Source of the DNA: Cryoendolithus antarcticus
Taxonomy: Eukaryota; Ascomycota; Dothideomycetes; Cladosporiales; Cladosporiaceae
Direction of reading: 5' to 3'
Assembly (NCBI GenBank): GCA_002077065.1
Contig: NAJO01000029.1
Location: 310,001 to 374,000, forward strand
Length of the DNA: 64,000 nt
Each line of letters starts with the position of its first letter. The first letter of the stretch is position 1. The translations under genes were made by a program, and so were the position numbers. A model generated the notes under the pieces. It did no database searches, was not told where the DNA came from, and worked only from the letters and a program-made list of their open reading frames with translations. Positions 42,562-53,202 of the stretch are shown piece by piece.

Positions 42562-45500
42562 ATGTCTGGGAAAATGCCTGAGTCACGGGCTGGAGAAGAC
42601 GGACAGGCCAGCCAAAGCGAGCTGCCATCACTGATCGTGCAGCAAGCGGCAGAAGCCGCCACTGGTGCCCAGTCCGATGACAGCTCAGATCGCCATGCTG
42701 GTCGAGACGTCCCAGTGCACACTGATACGCTTTCGAATGTATCCTCGGAGCACGATGTACCACCACCGGCCTACGGAGAGGTTTATGGCACCATTCAAGA
42801 AAATCAAGCAGACTTCGGTACCAAGGCGACAGTAGCAGATGATGGACGAATCAACATCAACATTAACCAGCGCACGAGGAAGCTCTCGAACTTGCTGGTG
42901 CCAGCTCTTCGAGAACAGCAACTTCTGGCGTCCGAGGAGAAAGCACCGCCCAGTCCCTATATTCCGCCGAGTCTTGGCGGTGACCGAGGAGAGCTGCCTC
43001 CGCCGCCTATGAACGTGGTGATCCACGTCGTAGGTTCCCGAGGCGACGTTCAGCCATTCGTCGCGCTAGGCAAAGTATTGAAGGATACCTCGGTCATCGT
43101 GTACGGCTGGCAACGCACCCCGTGTTCAAGGATTTTGTGAACGAGAACGGACTTGAGTTCTTCAGCATCGGAGGCGATCCTGCTGAGCTCATGGCGTTCA
43201 TGGTGAAGAACCCGGGCTTAATGCCAGGCTTCGATACGATCAGAAGTGGCGATGTAGGTAATCGCCGTAAGGAGATCGGGACCATGATCAAGGGCTGCTG
43301 GCGGTCATGCTTCGAAGCAGGTGATGGTATGGGCCCGGCAGCGACTACCGAAGCTCTTGAGCACTGGACTCCGGACACTGGCGACTACTCTGCGATCCCG
43401 TTCATCGCCGACGCAATCATCGCAAACCCGCCTAGCTTCGCGCACATTCACTGCGCTGAGAAGCTTGGCGTACCATTGCACATCATGTTCACAATGCCGT
43501 ACTGTCCAACTCAAGCCTTCCCTCACCCGTTGGCTAACATCCAGTCGACGAACGCGGATCCAAGTGTCACAAACTACTTAACATACGGACTCGTTGAGGC
43601 GTTGACCTGGCAAGGTCTTGGCGACATCATCAATCGCTTCCGGACTCGGACCCTAGGTCTAGATGAAGTGTCTCTCATTTGGGCACCTAGCATGCTGAAC
43701 AGGCTCAAGATTCCGCACACGTACTGTTGGTCGCCTGCACTGATCCCGAAACCCAAAGATTGGGGTGCTCACATCACCATCTCTGGGTTCTACTTCTTGA
43801 ATCTGGCTACGAACTATACCCCAGCACCCGATCTCCAGGCTTTTCTCGACGCGGGACCACCTCCCGTGTACATTGGATTTGGCTCCATTGTGCTTGACGA
43901 CCCCAACGGGATGACAAAGACGCTGTTCGAAGCAGTGGTAAAGTCTGGTCAAAGAGCACTTGTCTCGAAGGGTTGGGGTGGCATGGGTGCAGACGAGCTC
44001 GGCAAGCCCGACAATGTCTTCATGCTGGGTAACGTGCCACATGATTGGCTCTTCAAGCATGTGTCCTGTGTGGTGCATCATGGCGGTGCAGGTACCACCG
44101 CTGCTGGCATCACAGCTGGCAAGCCTACGCTTGTCGTACCTTTCTTTGGCGATCAGCCCTTCTGGGGTGCCATGGTCGCTCGTGCCGGGGCTGGCCCTGA
44201 TCCTATCCCGGCCAAGCAGCTGACGACTGACAAGCTAGCTGAAGGCATCAAATTCTGTCTGAAGCCATCAAGTCAAGATCGTGCACACGATCTCGCAGCT
44301 AAGATCGCTCAAGAAAAAGGCTCGGATCTTGGTGCGCAGTACTTCCATCAATTCGTTGATCTCGAGCATCAGCGATGTTCGGTCTCGCCTGGCCGAGTTG
44401 CCGTCTGGCGACTCAAGCGGACTCAGATCCGACTTAGTGCGATGGCAGCTTGTACCCTGTCTAACGTTGGGCTCTTGAAGTTCAGTGAGCTCAAACTGTA
44501 CAGAGCCAGAGAGTATGAGACCGATCTTGGACCGACCGATCCCATATCTGGCGCCACAACTGCGCTTGTTGGCACTGCGAGCTCGATGATGATGGGAGTA
44601 GCAGACTTCCCTATTGCCACGCTGAAAGCGTTGCACATACACCCCGATGCGTCGAAAAAGAAGAAGACTGACGGGGAAGCGGGCGATACTGAAACTGAGT
44701 CTACCAGCGAAAAGACATCCTTAGACGAGAAGAGTGATAAGCTGAGCACGATGTCTTCGCGGTCGTCGGCAACATCGCCCACAATGAAGGGGTCCAGTCC
44801 CGAGCCGACACCAAGCACGAGCCGTAGTGGCTCTTCGTTCAACCTCCAAGAGAGCCTAAGCAAGATCCAATCACCGACGCAGCAGCCGGGCCGCAGCATG
44901 TCGATTGCGCTCAAAGACAATCTCAGATGTCGCTCGCAGAGTCCCAGTTCACGCACCGGTAGTTCTAAGCGCAGCGACAGCCCCAGTCGCGATCCACGGA
45001 AGATGCTCGAGACAGCTATGGACACTGGCAAAGGCGTTCAAGCAATCATCGGTGCTGGCTTCAAGTCGCCCATGGAATTCACTATGGGCTTGTCGAAGGG
45101 CTTTCGCAATGCGCCAAAGCTCTATGGTGACGATACAGTACGTAAGCCTGAGCACGTCACCGACTTCCGTAGTGGCATGCGCGCTGCTACTAAGGAATTT
45201 GGTCTTGGTGTATACGACGGCATCTCTGGGCTTGTCACACAGCCGGTACGCGGTGCACAGAAGGAGGGCGCTGCAGGCTTCCTGAAAGGCATCGGCAAAG
45301 GTATCGGCGGCGTCGTGCTCAAGACCAGCGCTGGCGGTATGGCGATCCCTGCCTACACCATGAAGGGCATCTACAAAGAAATGCAATCCCACTTCGGCAG
45401 TAGCATCCAGAACTACATCATCGCGGCTCGCACAGCCCAAGGTGTCGAAGACTGGACGAATGGGTCTAGCGAGGAGAAAGCGGAGGTGGTCCGAAATTGG

Positions 45501-46403
45501 CAGGCTATGCAAGTTGGCCTAAAGAAGAAGAAGAACCTCGATGAGATCATGCACGACATATGCCAGGAGCACAGGCGTAAGAGGCAGGCATGGGCACATA
45601 AGCGCATGGAAGGCTGGCGGAGTCATCATGGCAGTCATAGCGGGCAGGATGGCGATTCAGTGACCAGCTCCGCCAATGTCAGTCGTACAGCGACACATGC
45701 GTCAACTGCATCGACTACGGCTGGAGATCACTCGCCAGCAGAACCCGCAATCGAGGAAGCCATTCTCCAATCCGTACGTGAGACTTCCCGTGGCGATCCC
45801 GAGGAAGACGCAGCTATCGAGCGTGCAATTCGCGCATCCATGGCCGAGCTTGGAAAGAATCAGAAGACTGGCAATACCTTTGCAGACGAAGATGCTGAGC
45901 TTATGAAGGCTATGGCCGCCAGCATGTCACAGGGCGGCGGTGGAGACGAAGAACTCGAGCGCGCCTTGGCAGCGAGTCTGCGAGAGCAACGAGGTTTGCG
46001 CGACGATGCGAGTGATTTGACCTCTGTTCATGGAGTGGACAGCGTTCGTGACGATGAGACTTTGTTCGGTGACAATGAAGGCGGTGGCATTAGCATGCAT
46101 GATAACGAGCCAATGGACGAAAAGCTACCTCCGTATGATGCGGGACATCTAGCCGGTGCTACGAAGAGTGCATTCGAAAAGAGCGGTGGAGGAGAGAAGA
46201 GTCGCGAGGAGCTCGATGAAGAGGAGACAGTGATGAAATACGTGAAGAAGCAGAGCCAGCTGGAGCAACAGCACAAGTCTGCTTGGGAGGGTGAAAGCTC
46301 GGCTGCTGGAGCAGGGCCAAGCGCAGAACGGGTGCATGACGAAGATGAAGAGTTGAAGAAGGCGATGGAACTGAGCTTGAAGGAGTCTGGACCAAGCCAA
46401 TGA
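42562..46403 (+). CDS. Sterol-glucosyltransferase-like GT with C-terminal UIM array (one-base frame break at ~43090)
   Basis: About 1280 aa if the break is bridged. The N-terminal part reads MSGKMPESRAGEDG to VVIHVVGSRGDVQPFVALGK in one frame; the gene continues in the -1 frame as GHRVRLATHPVFKDFV. The switch falls inside a conserved block of UGT80/ATG26-like enzymes, where Tyr-Gly is expected, consistent with one lost base near 43090. The GT-B C-terminal half is intact: PPVYIGFGSIVLDDP, GNVPHDWLFKHVSCVVHHGG and FFGDQPFWGAMVARAGAGP (sugar-nucleotide site). Next come a Ser-rich linker, a Gly-rich segment (about 820-945: GFLKGIGKGIGGVVLKTSAGG) and four or five ubiquitin-interacting motifs (for example DEELERALAASLREQ, DEELKKAMELSLKES). 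It would add glucose to sterols or other lipids; ubiquitin binding is inferred. Confidence 0.82.
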
Positions 46404-46622
46404 AGCGGATTGAGCGTGTCACATAATTGAATTCATGGCGACGACTTGATATATAAACGGCAGCTACGATACCCAAACATGCTAAGTGCGCAAAATAAGC
46501 CCTTCAGATACATTCTCAAACCGCTATGCATCTTCGTAAACATTCATGACCACTTTTGCCTCATCACACCACGGCCCAGCATCGACAGATAGCCAGACCT
46601 CATGAGCCCGTATGATACCAGC

Positions 46623-49210
46623 TCAATCCTCCTTCCTCCAAGTGCCGAACACAGCACTTCCGTTGAACGTCAAGTCCGGCACGGCATGCATCGTACTCCT
46701 GTAGCCCTCAAAGTTCGGTTCCAGCGCCTCGAGCGGCACCTTAAGGCCCTTCTCGTACGTTCCACCGAAGTAGTGAGCCTTAAGCTTCTTCGTCTTCGCA
46801 TCCCTCTTGCCGTGTCGTGTCCTCAGCTCGCCATTCGAAGCATCCTCATCGTACGCCTCGCCCGCAAATCTGCCGCTCAACTTCTTGCCGTCCAGCTGGA
46901 TGCGTACACCCTGCGACGACTCGCGGCTCGGGTCACGATCATTGAAGTTGTGAGGGATGAACATCACTGAGGTGGATGCCGTATGCATGAGCGTGTTGGG
47001 TATATCGACGGAGGTCGGTACCTGGTGCGCGCCGACGTTGAAGTAGATCACCAGATCTTGATCGTATTCCTCGCTCGGGATGAGACTTTCGCCGTCAGCG
47101 AGTTGGGAGAAATTGACAATCGGATCGAATGGCTCGAGGAAGTTGAAGGGATCCGCGCCGCGAGGCTCTGAGTCCTTCTGACGTAGCACCCACAGGTCGT
47201 GCTCGGCCCAACGCGCGGAGTCACCCAGGGTGGTAGAGTTGATGATCGTGAGATGCGGTGTGTTACCCAGGCCGGTTCCGGAAGTAATCCGATAACCCTT
47301 TCGCTCGCCCCAAGCGTTCTTCTTGTCAGAGTAGACAATGTAGAATTCGCCACCATTCTTGGGCCAGTCGAGACCAGTCTCTTCGGTGACGTTGTACTCG
47401 ACGAGATGCATGGTGTTGCGCTTTGGTACATCAGGCCCGTCCCAGGAGTATGACTTCGTGATCGGCTCGATGGCAAGGCGGACGAGGTCATTCTTGGGAC
47501 CAGCTACATCCATGTCGGCCTTGAAATTGATCACGTGGTCATGCATTGACGTCGATAGGGCGGTGTGAACACGATGACCGTACTCATCCTCGGTCTTGTC
47601 GCTGTTCGTGGTGTAGAACGCGGCGAAGATGAAGCCTGATGCACGAACCTTGACCTCGAGGGTGCCGTCAAGGTAGAAGACGTAGTCGATGGTGTAGTCC
47701 TGTACGTCAAGTCAGCACAGCGAAGACAGACACGTAGTACCTCTGAGGATACTTACGTAGTTGCCGACGGTCGAGACTGAGCGCACAGTCAAGTAGGTGT
47801 TCCGCGACGCAGTGGTGGAGTATTGGGCACTGTGACGAGCCAGCAGGGAGTCCGAGGTGTACTCGAATACGCAGATGTTGTTCGGTATGGTCGTCGTCTC
47901 GTACTTGTCATGGGTCTGCGAGTCCAAGTAATCCGCATACGTCGGGCAGTCGTAGCCGGGTAGCAGCTCAAAAGCACTGGAATCATGAATTAGCGTTGTC
48001 AGGCGTGCGGAACCACTTGATTTCTTTACTCTTTGCCCATCCCAAAGAAGCTATCCATCCACTCCAGTCCGCCTTGCATTGGATCGTCACCGGCGTAGTG
48101 TGCCATGGCTTCTTGCAGGCCGACCTCATACATCACTCTCTCGCCCTTGAATCGGATGTCGTATAACAGCACACCCTGAGCAGCGTTGGTGGTGAGGAAG
48201 AATTCGAACCCGAACCACGAGATGTACTTCTGCTTCCGGTCAAGCTGGTACCTAGGGCCATATGGTTGAATGACAACCGGAGGCGGAAGCTCTCTGCCCG
48301 CTGGTGTGGACTCAAAGTCCTCAGTATCAGTCCAAGGTCCATCAAGATTGGCGGGTGTCTTTTTGAAGCCTGGGCTTTCGATGGCCGCACGGAGCTTGTG
48401 CTCGTCATCGTAGATTAGACCGTTGTAGTAGTACTGTCCAACAGTCCACTCTTCAAAGTCAAGTGACTTGGCATCGATCTTGACGTACAGGCCTTGCGGG
48501 AGGAGTGTCCTCGCACCAGAGCTGTAAGATGGACGGTACATCTGCAGCCAGAAGTTAAGGCCACCAGTGACAACTCTAAAGCTGCGTGGGAAAGCCACAA
48601 GTCCACGAGGGTCATTGGGGTCGTTCTCGTTGACCGTGGCGCCGAGCAGCTCTAGCGTGATATCGGACACGTTCTTTGCCACATTCATAGAGAACTGCTG
48701 GATATGGAAGAAGTCCACAATGGGACTCCTGATCCAGTTCCGGCCATGGTTGAAGGGGTAGCCATAAGGCTCGGCCTTGGTGTCCTTCGTGACCGGCAGA
48801 GGTCCAACGGTGTAATAGAAGAAGTAGGGGGCTCCATCCGTGAATTGCGAAATAGAGACCTTGGCATATCGGTCCACGACATCTGCATCGCCGTACAGGT
48901 AGGCGACTGCATCAGTCTTGTTCGGCTTGAGTGACTCGACGGTGTTGACAAAGTTGTCTCGGAGACTCTTGGGGTGGCGAGTCAAATTCAAGTGCTTGAA
49001 ATCCTCGAGCAGGAATTCGTAGACATCTTGGGCTTCGACTTCGTCAAGCTCAGCCCAGATGTTTTGCTTGGGTGCGGTGAAGCTTGGCTTGTGACTTTTC
49101 ACGGCGTAGTCTTGCGTGATATACAAGCTTGGGACTGCGAAGTAGCCGACTAGCAGTGTGAATAGTAGCACTGAGGTAATCGCCACCAATGGCTTTCGTC
49201 TGGACTCCAT
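46623..49210 (-). CDS. Copper amine oxidase with N-terminal membrane anchor
   Basis: Three exons: 49210-48030, 47976-47757, 47699-46623 (2478 nt, 825 aa). Primary amine oxidases oxidise amines to aldehyde, H2O2 and ammonia using topaquinone and copper. Seen: a signal anchor at residues 8-28 (AITSVLLFTLLVGYFAVPSL); KGERVMYEVGLQEAMAHYAG, a strongly conserved block; the topaquinone motif TVGNYDY with precursor Tyr467; copper ligands His520 and His522 in MHDHVINFKADMD; and a third His expected in VGAHQVP (about 692). All cofactor residues are present. The anchor suggests a secretory-pathway or surface location. Intron 2 falls immediately after the Tyr467 codon. Confidence 0.92.
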
Positions 49211-49797
49211 GGTGCACCAGTCCTTGGATCAAGAGGGTGAAGAGCAGGTTGAAATAGCAGGCAGAGTGTGGAAGTAACAAGAGATACAACCTGATGGCCG
49301 ATAAGGCGATGCTCCCTACAGCAGCTATAATGCTCAAGGTTTCGTTCACTCTAGCAGTGGTCTTCTTGATTGGAAGCGGGAGTCTTCCACATGGACCCCA
49401 CCAAATGTACATGCGTGTGTGTCAAACAACCCGCGATAACGATGGGCTGTACCTACCCGATCTGCCCTAGCGTGATACAAGTCACTCCATGCTCAACTCC
49501 GATCGTAGAAGCGAACACCGAGAACCATAAATCGAAGAAAGAGTGCGACGACTCGAGGTACGGCATGAGGTGGCAGCGAGATGGTAGAGCTTGCAGAGCT
49601 TCGTTCGTGCAGAGTGTCAACGGGCTCGTAGTAGTCCTCGTGATCAAGAAGGTAGGTGACATACGGGCATCGAACGCCGTAACCGCACTCTCGAAGGACC
49701 GCATCTGGGGGCCATCTTCAAGCTGCTCTGTAGGTCATACATAAGACGCTCACCTTGACACAGAGCAGCATCACCAAAGATCAAGCAAAGTGAGATC
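49211..49797. other. Intergenic, divergent promoter region
   Basis: Shared upstream region of the amine oxidase and the SDR gene. Small open frames only. Confidence 0.45.
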
Positions 49798-50766
49798 ATG
49801 GGCGTCACTTACTCTCAGTTCTTGCCTCCAGCTCCGACCCTGACAGAAGCCAACATTCCTCGTCTGGACGGCCGAGTCTTCGTAGTGACAGGCGGAGCAA
49901 GCGGCGTTGGTCTCGAGCTAAGCCGACTGCTCTATTATGCAGGAGGCAAAGTCTACATAGCTGGTCGTTCAACACAGAACGGTCAAATAGCGATTACCAA
50001 GATCAAAGCTGAGAAGCTTGATGTGCCCCCAAAGGGCCCACCAGGAGAACTGGCGTTCCTCAAAGTCACGCTTGATGACCTCAGCAGCATCAAAGCTGCA
50101 GCTGAGAACTTCACAGCTGCAGAGACGAGACTCGATGTGCTTTTCAACAATGCCGGTGTTTCAAACCCACCCAAGGGATCATTGTCAACGCAAGGGCACG
50201 AGTTGACGATGGCAACGAATTGCTTGGGTCCCTATCTCTTCACTCAGCTACTGCTTCCTCTACTCCAGCAAACAGCTGGCGCAGCTCCTCCAGGATCAGT
50301 CCGCGTCGTCTGGACAGCTTCAGTCGCAGTCGAATTCGCTCAGGCACCGGATGTGAACTTTGCAACTCCAGCGTTGAACCCGCAACGAGACTACGACAAG
50401 TCCAAGGTTGGCAATTGGTTCTTAGCTGCGGCGCTTGCGAAGCAGAGTCCAGAGATCCTCAGCGTCGTGCAGAATCCTGGGAATCTGAAGACGCAGATCG
50501 TCAGGCACTTCTCGTCGATTGTACCGCTGATGGCTGCGCCTTTGCTGTGGCACGCGAAGTACGGCGCGTATACCGAGCTGTGGGCTGGTGTGTCAGACAC
50601 CTTGACGTTGAAGGATAATGGTAGCTATGTCGTGCCTTGGGGACGGCTGCATCCTGCGCCTCGAGCTGACATGGTGGCGCCGGTGAAGGACTTGCTGGAG
50701 AAAGATTCTGGTGTGGCCGCAGACTACAGGGATTTCTGCGAGACTGCGATGGCCGAGTATCGATGA
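49798..50766 (+). CDS. Short-chain dehydrogenase/reductase (SDR)
   Basis: A single exon of 322 aa. Classical SDR features: cofactor motif TGGASGVG at 31-38 (glycine-rich loop), NNAG at 117-120, Ser175 in VWTASVAVEF and the catalytic Tyr199-x3-Lys203 in DYDKSKVGNW. The order and spacing resemble the retinol-dehydrogenase/WW-oxidoreductase-like branch common in fungi. GRS after the second strand (AGRSTQ) suggests NADP(H). The substrate is unknown. Its 3' end is only 62 bp from the convergent acetolactate-decarboxylase-like gene. Confidence 0.92.
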   Translation: MGVTYSQFLPPAPTLTEANIPRLDGRVFVVTGGASGVGLELSRLLYYAGGKVYIAGRSTQNGQIAITKIKAEKLDVPPKGPPGELAFLKVTLDDLSSIKAAAENFTAAETRLDVLFNNAGVSNPPKGSLSTQGHELTMATNCLGPYLFTQLLLPLLQQTAGAAPPGSVRVVWTASVAVEFAQAPDVNFATPALNPQRDYDKSKVGNWFLAAALAKQSPEILSVVQNPGNLKTQIVRHFSSIVPLMAAPLLWHAKYGAYTELWAGVSDTLTLKDNGSYVVPWGRLHPAPRADMVAPVKDLLEKDSGVAADYRDFCETAMAEYR

Positions 50767-50828
50767 TGGCGCTGGTTCAGTTTAGTTTTTCGGGAGTCGT
50801 AGTGGCAGCAGGTAATCTCAATGGTCTT

Positions 50829-51540
50829 TTATTCGAGCTCCATCCTCTCGAATTCAGCCGCCTCGGCTCCAAATGGCATCCCTAGGTGAAACCTCCCCAT
50901 CTTCGCGAATTCGAGAAAGCTCCCCGTCACACACTCGAAGTCTTCCACCGTTCCGCCAGTGCCCTTGTCTCCACTCAGAAATGCACACCGCAGCCCATTC
51001 GCTTCCTCCCCATCCCACCCTCCACTAACACCACTAGCCCACTTGGGCACCACGAACCCAAATATTGTGCCCTGTACATTCTTCCACTCCCCCTCCTTGG
51101 TCTTGACCTTCGAGAAAGCGCCTCTCACAGCGAAGGGTAGCGGAACGTTAACTTTCTGTCCCTCACCAGTCTTGAACATATCCCTTAGCGTGGTCATATT
51201 GCCGAACATGCCGTCTACACCCAGCCTTCGCTCCGGCTGGAAGACGCAGACCATGACAAAAGGCAGCTGAGCATCTTGAGCGGCTTTCGTGGCTTTGCCA
51301 GATGAAGAAAAGGTGTAGGCGATGCGGTCTACTTGCAGCATTGTCGTGCCATCAGCGAAGAAGCCGTAGCCGTATGTGCCATGGTTCGTGAGGAAAGCTA
51401 CGGGAGGCCCGCCGGTCTGGAGGCCGGCGGTGTAGGCGGAGTGGAGCGAGTATTGGTAGATGTCATCTGCACGTACTGAGTCAGCTTGATCTTGAGGTTT
51501 TATCAGGCTCGCGAGGCTTACTGGGGATGGAGTTCGGCAT
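50829..51540 (-). CDS. Acetolactate-decarboxylase-like protein lacking the metal-site histidines
   Basis: Two exons: 51540-51522 (only 19 nt) and 51466-50829, joined in phase by an intron with GTAAGC, AAGCTGAC and GTGCAG; 218 aa. The fold signature is clear: NDIYQYSLHSAYTAGL, FLTNHGTYGYGFF, FVMVCVFQPE and GTIFGFVVPKW. Genuine alpha-acetolactate decarboxylases bind zinc through a GYHLHF-type HxH pair and a later GGH. Here these are GLRCAF (164-169) and GGT (177-179), so all three His are absent. The candidate catalytic Arg in PFAVRGAF (about 121) remains. It is probably not an ordinary acetoin-forming decarboxylase; fungal paralogs may have taken another role. Confidence 0.8.
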
Positions 51541-52120
51541 TCTGGAGCGAGTTGAAAGCGTGAATGAACGGGCGTGGAGTCGAGCGGTATTTACAGTGGT
51601 GATGTGATGGAGAAGGGGACGAACGGCAGAACGCATAGATCAGAGAACGGGCTAGAGAATACTTATCTGCACTACTTGGAAGCTTGTGATGGCAGCTATT
51701 GCGGACTTCGTCGATGGTGATGATGGTGAAAGAGGAAGTGACGGCTCCGCTCTGAACCCGAAGCCAATGGCATGCCAAGCAGTCCGATGCCCTCTCTTTT
51801 CGAACTCGGTCATCTTCGACTTTTCTCTTAGCCCGATGAGCTGACTTACCTGGAGGCGGTGGACTCTTGCTACGGTCGAGCAGGTCGAGCTATCGAGCGC
51901 GACCCCAATTAGGTGGCGTGAGATTCCAACACGCCCTGTGAAAGGACAGATCTACTACATCGAGTCTCTACCTGAGACCCTTGGACGTCGGCATTGACCA
52001 GACCGAAGAGATAAAATAAGTACATTATTCTTATTTCTGGAAGTCCCTTCTACAGAATTCCACATGAACCTCCACAGCATCTCGTAACGTCAGACCAGCG
52101 CTGCCTACCTCCTCAGGACC
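51541..52120. other. Intergenic, divergent promoter region
   Basis: Between the acetolactate-decarboxylase-like gene and the ketopantoate-reductase-like gene. No coding feature. Confidence 0.45.
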
Positions 52121-53140
52121 ATGACTCCTAGAATTCTCCTCCACGGTTCAGGCGCCATTGGCACGATCTACATATACCTCCTGCAAAAGGCTGGCTGCTC
52201 GGTGACAGCAGTATGCCGTTCCAATTACGAGAAAGTGAAGAATGACGGCTTCGCAATTGACTCAGATATCTACGGGAAGGGAATCAAGATCTCCCCTAAA
52301 GTTGTTCGGTCACCCGAGGAAGCCTACGCATCAGGACCGTTCGACTACGTGATCGTCTGTACGAAAGCCTTCCCAGGCGTCACACCTCAAATTATAGCCC
52401 CAGCAATCAGCGAGGCTACGACCATCGTCCTGATTCAAAACGGCATCGGCATTGAGGACGAATACGCCACATCTTTCCCGAACAATCCTCTGCTGAGCTG
52501 CGTTGTCTACTTGCCAACAACGCAGGTATCAACCGGTCATATCGTGATGGGAGCCACCGAGATCTTGCAGATAGGTACCTATCCAGCGATCTCTGCCTCT
52601 GACTCCCCGGCCTATCAATCCGCTGAGAGACTAGTCAAGGCCCTCACATCTGCCGGGAGTAATACCACACTTCACCCTGACATACAAGAGAAGCGATGGC
52701 AGAAGCTGTTGATCAATGCCTCCTGGAATCCGATCTGCGCTCTAACTCTCAGTCGAGACGTTGCTTACCTCGCTTCCAGCCCGGAGGCCGAGAACGTGGT
52801 CACAGCCGTCATGGCCGAAGTCGTCTCCGTCGCTCGGGCGAAGGGGTATAATAACATCACTGTCCAGATGACCAAGGATCAATTGGCGAGGGCACTAGAA
52901 CGAGTGGGATCAAAGGGCATCGAGCCGAGCATGCTTGTCGATGTGTTGAAAGGGAGGAGGATGGAGGTGGAGGTAATTCTAGGTAATTGCGTGAGGGAAG
53001 CGAAGGCACTCGGGATCGATGTGCCCAGGCTAGAAACACTGTACGTGCTAGGGAAGGCACTTGACGAAGCCGTGGCGTTAAGACAGCCTGGGAAGAGTCT
53101 AGCTGGGGACGAGACTGCTGCTTCGAAGGATACCGCATGA
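52121..53140 (+). CDS. 2-dehydropantoate 2-reductase family protein (PanE/ApbA-like)
   Basis: A single exon of 339 aa. It opens with ILLHGSGAIGTIYIYLLQ (GxGxxG nucleotide loop), then VCRSNYEKVKNDGF and VIVCTKAF, as in ketopantoate reductases. IVLIQNGIGIEDEY is the conserved QNG block, and the C-terminal domain has EKRWQKLLINASWNPICALT, matching the KxxxN...N region with the catalytic Lys. These enzymes reduce 2-ketopantoate with NADPH in pantothenate synthesis, but fungi carry several paralogs of unknown substrate, some in secondary-metabolism clusters. Which kind this is cannot be told from sequence. Confidence 0.88.
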   Translation: MTPRILLHGSGAIGTIYIYLLQKAGCSVTAVCRSNYEKVKNDGFAIDSDIYGKGIKISPKVVRSPEEAYASGPFDYVIVCTKAFPGVTPQIIAPAISEATTIVLIQNGIGIEDEYATSFPNNPLLSCVVYLPTTQVSTGHIVMGATEILQIGTYPAISASDSPAYQSAERLVKALTSAGSNTTLHPDIQEKRWQKLLINASWNPICALTLSRDVAYLASSPEAENVVTAVMAEVVSVARAKGYNNITVQMTKDQLARALERVGSKGIEPSMLVDVLKGRRMEVEVILGNCVREAKALGIDVPRLETLYVLGKALDEAVALRQPGKSLAGDETAASKDTA

Positions 53141-53150
53141 GCGGGACACC

Positions 53151-53202
53151 AGACCGTCGATTAAGTGAGGAACTCAGACCGTCGATTAAGTGAGGAACTC
53201 AG
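53151..53202. repeat. Exact 25-bp tandem duplication (2.1 copies)
   Basis: The unit AGACCGTCGATTAAGTGAGG plus AACTC occurs at 53151-53175 and 53176-53200, with AG of a third copy. It begins 11 bp after the stop codon at 53140, thus in the 3' UTR. Perfect identity suggests a young slippage event. Confidence 0.9.

Noticed and set aside
43122..46403. GTG-start 1093-codon frame as an independent gene
   Set aside because: It lacks the N-terminal half of the GT fold, which lies directly upstream in another frame; the pair is one gene with a frame break.
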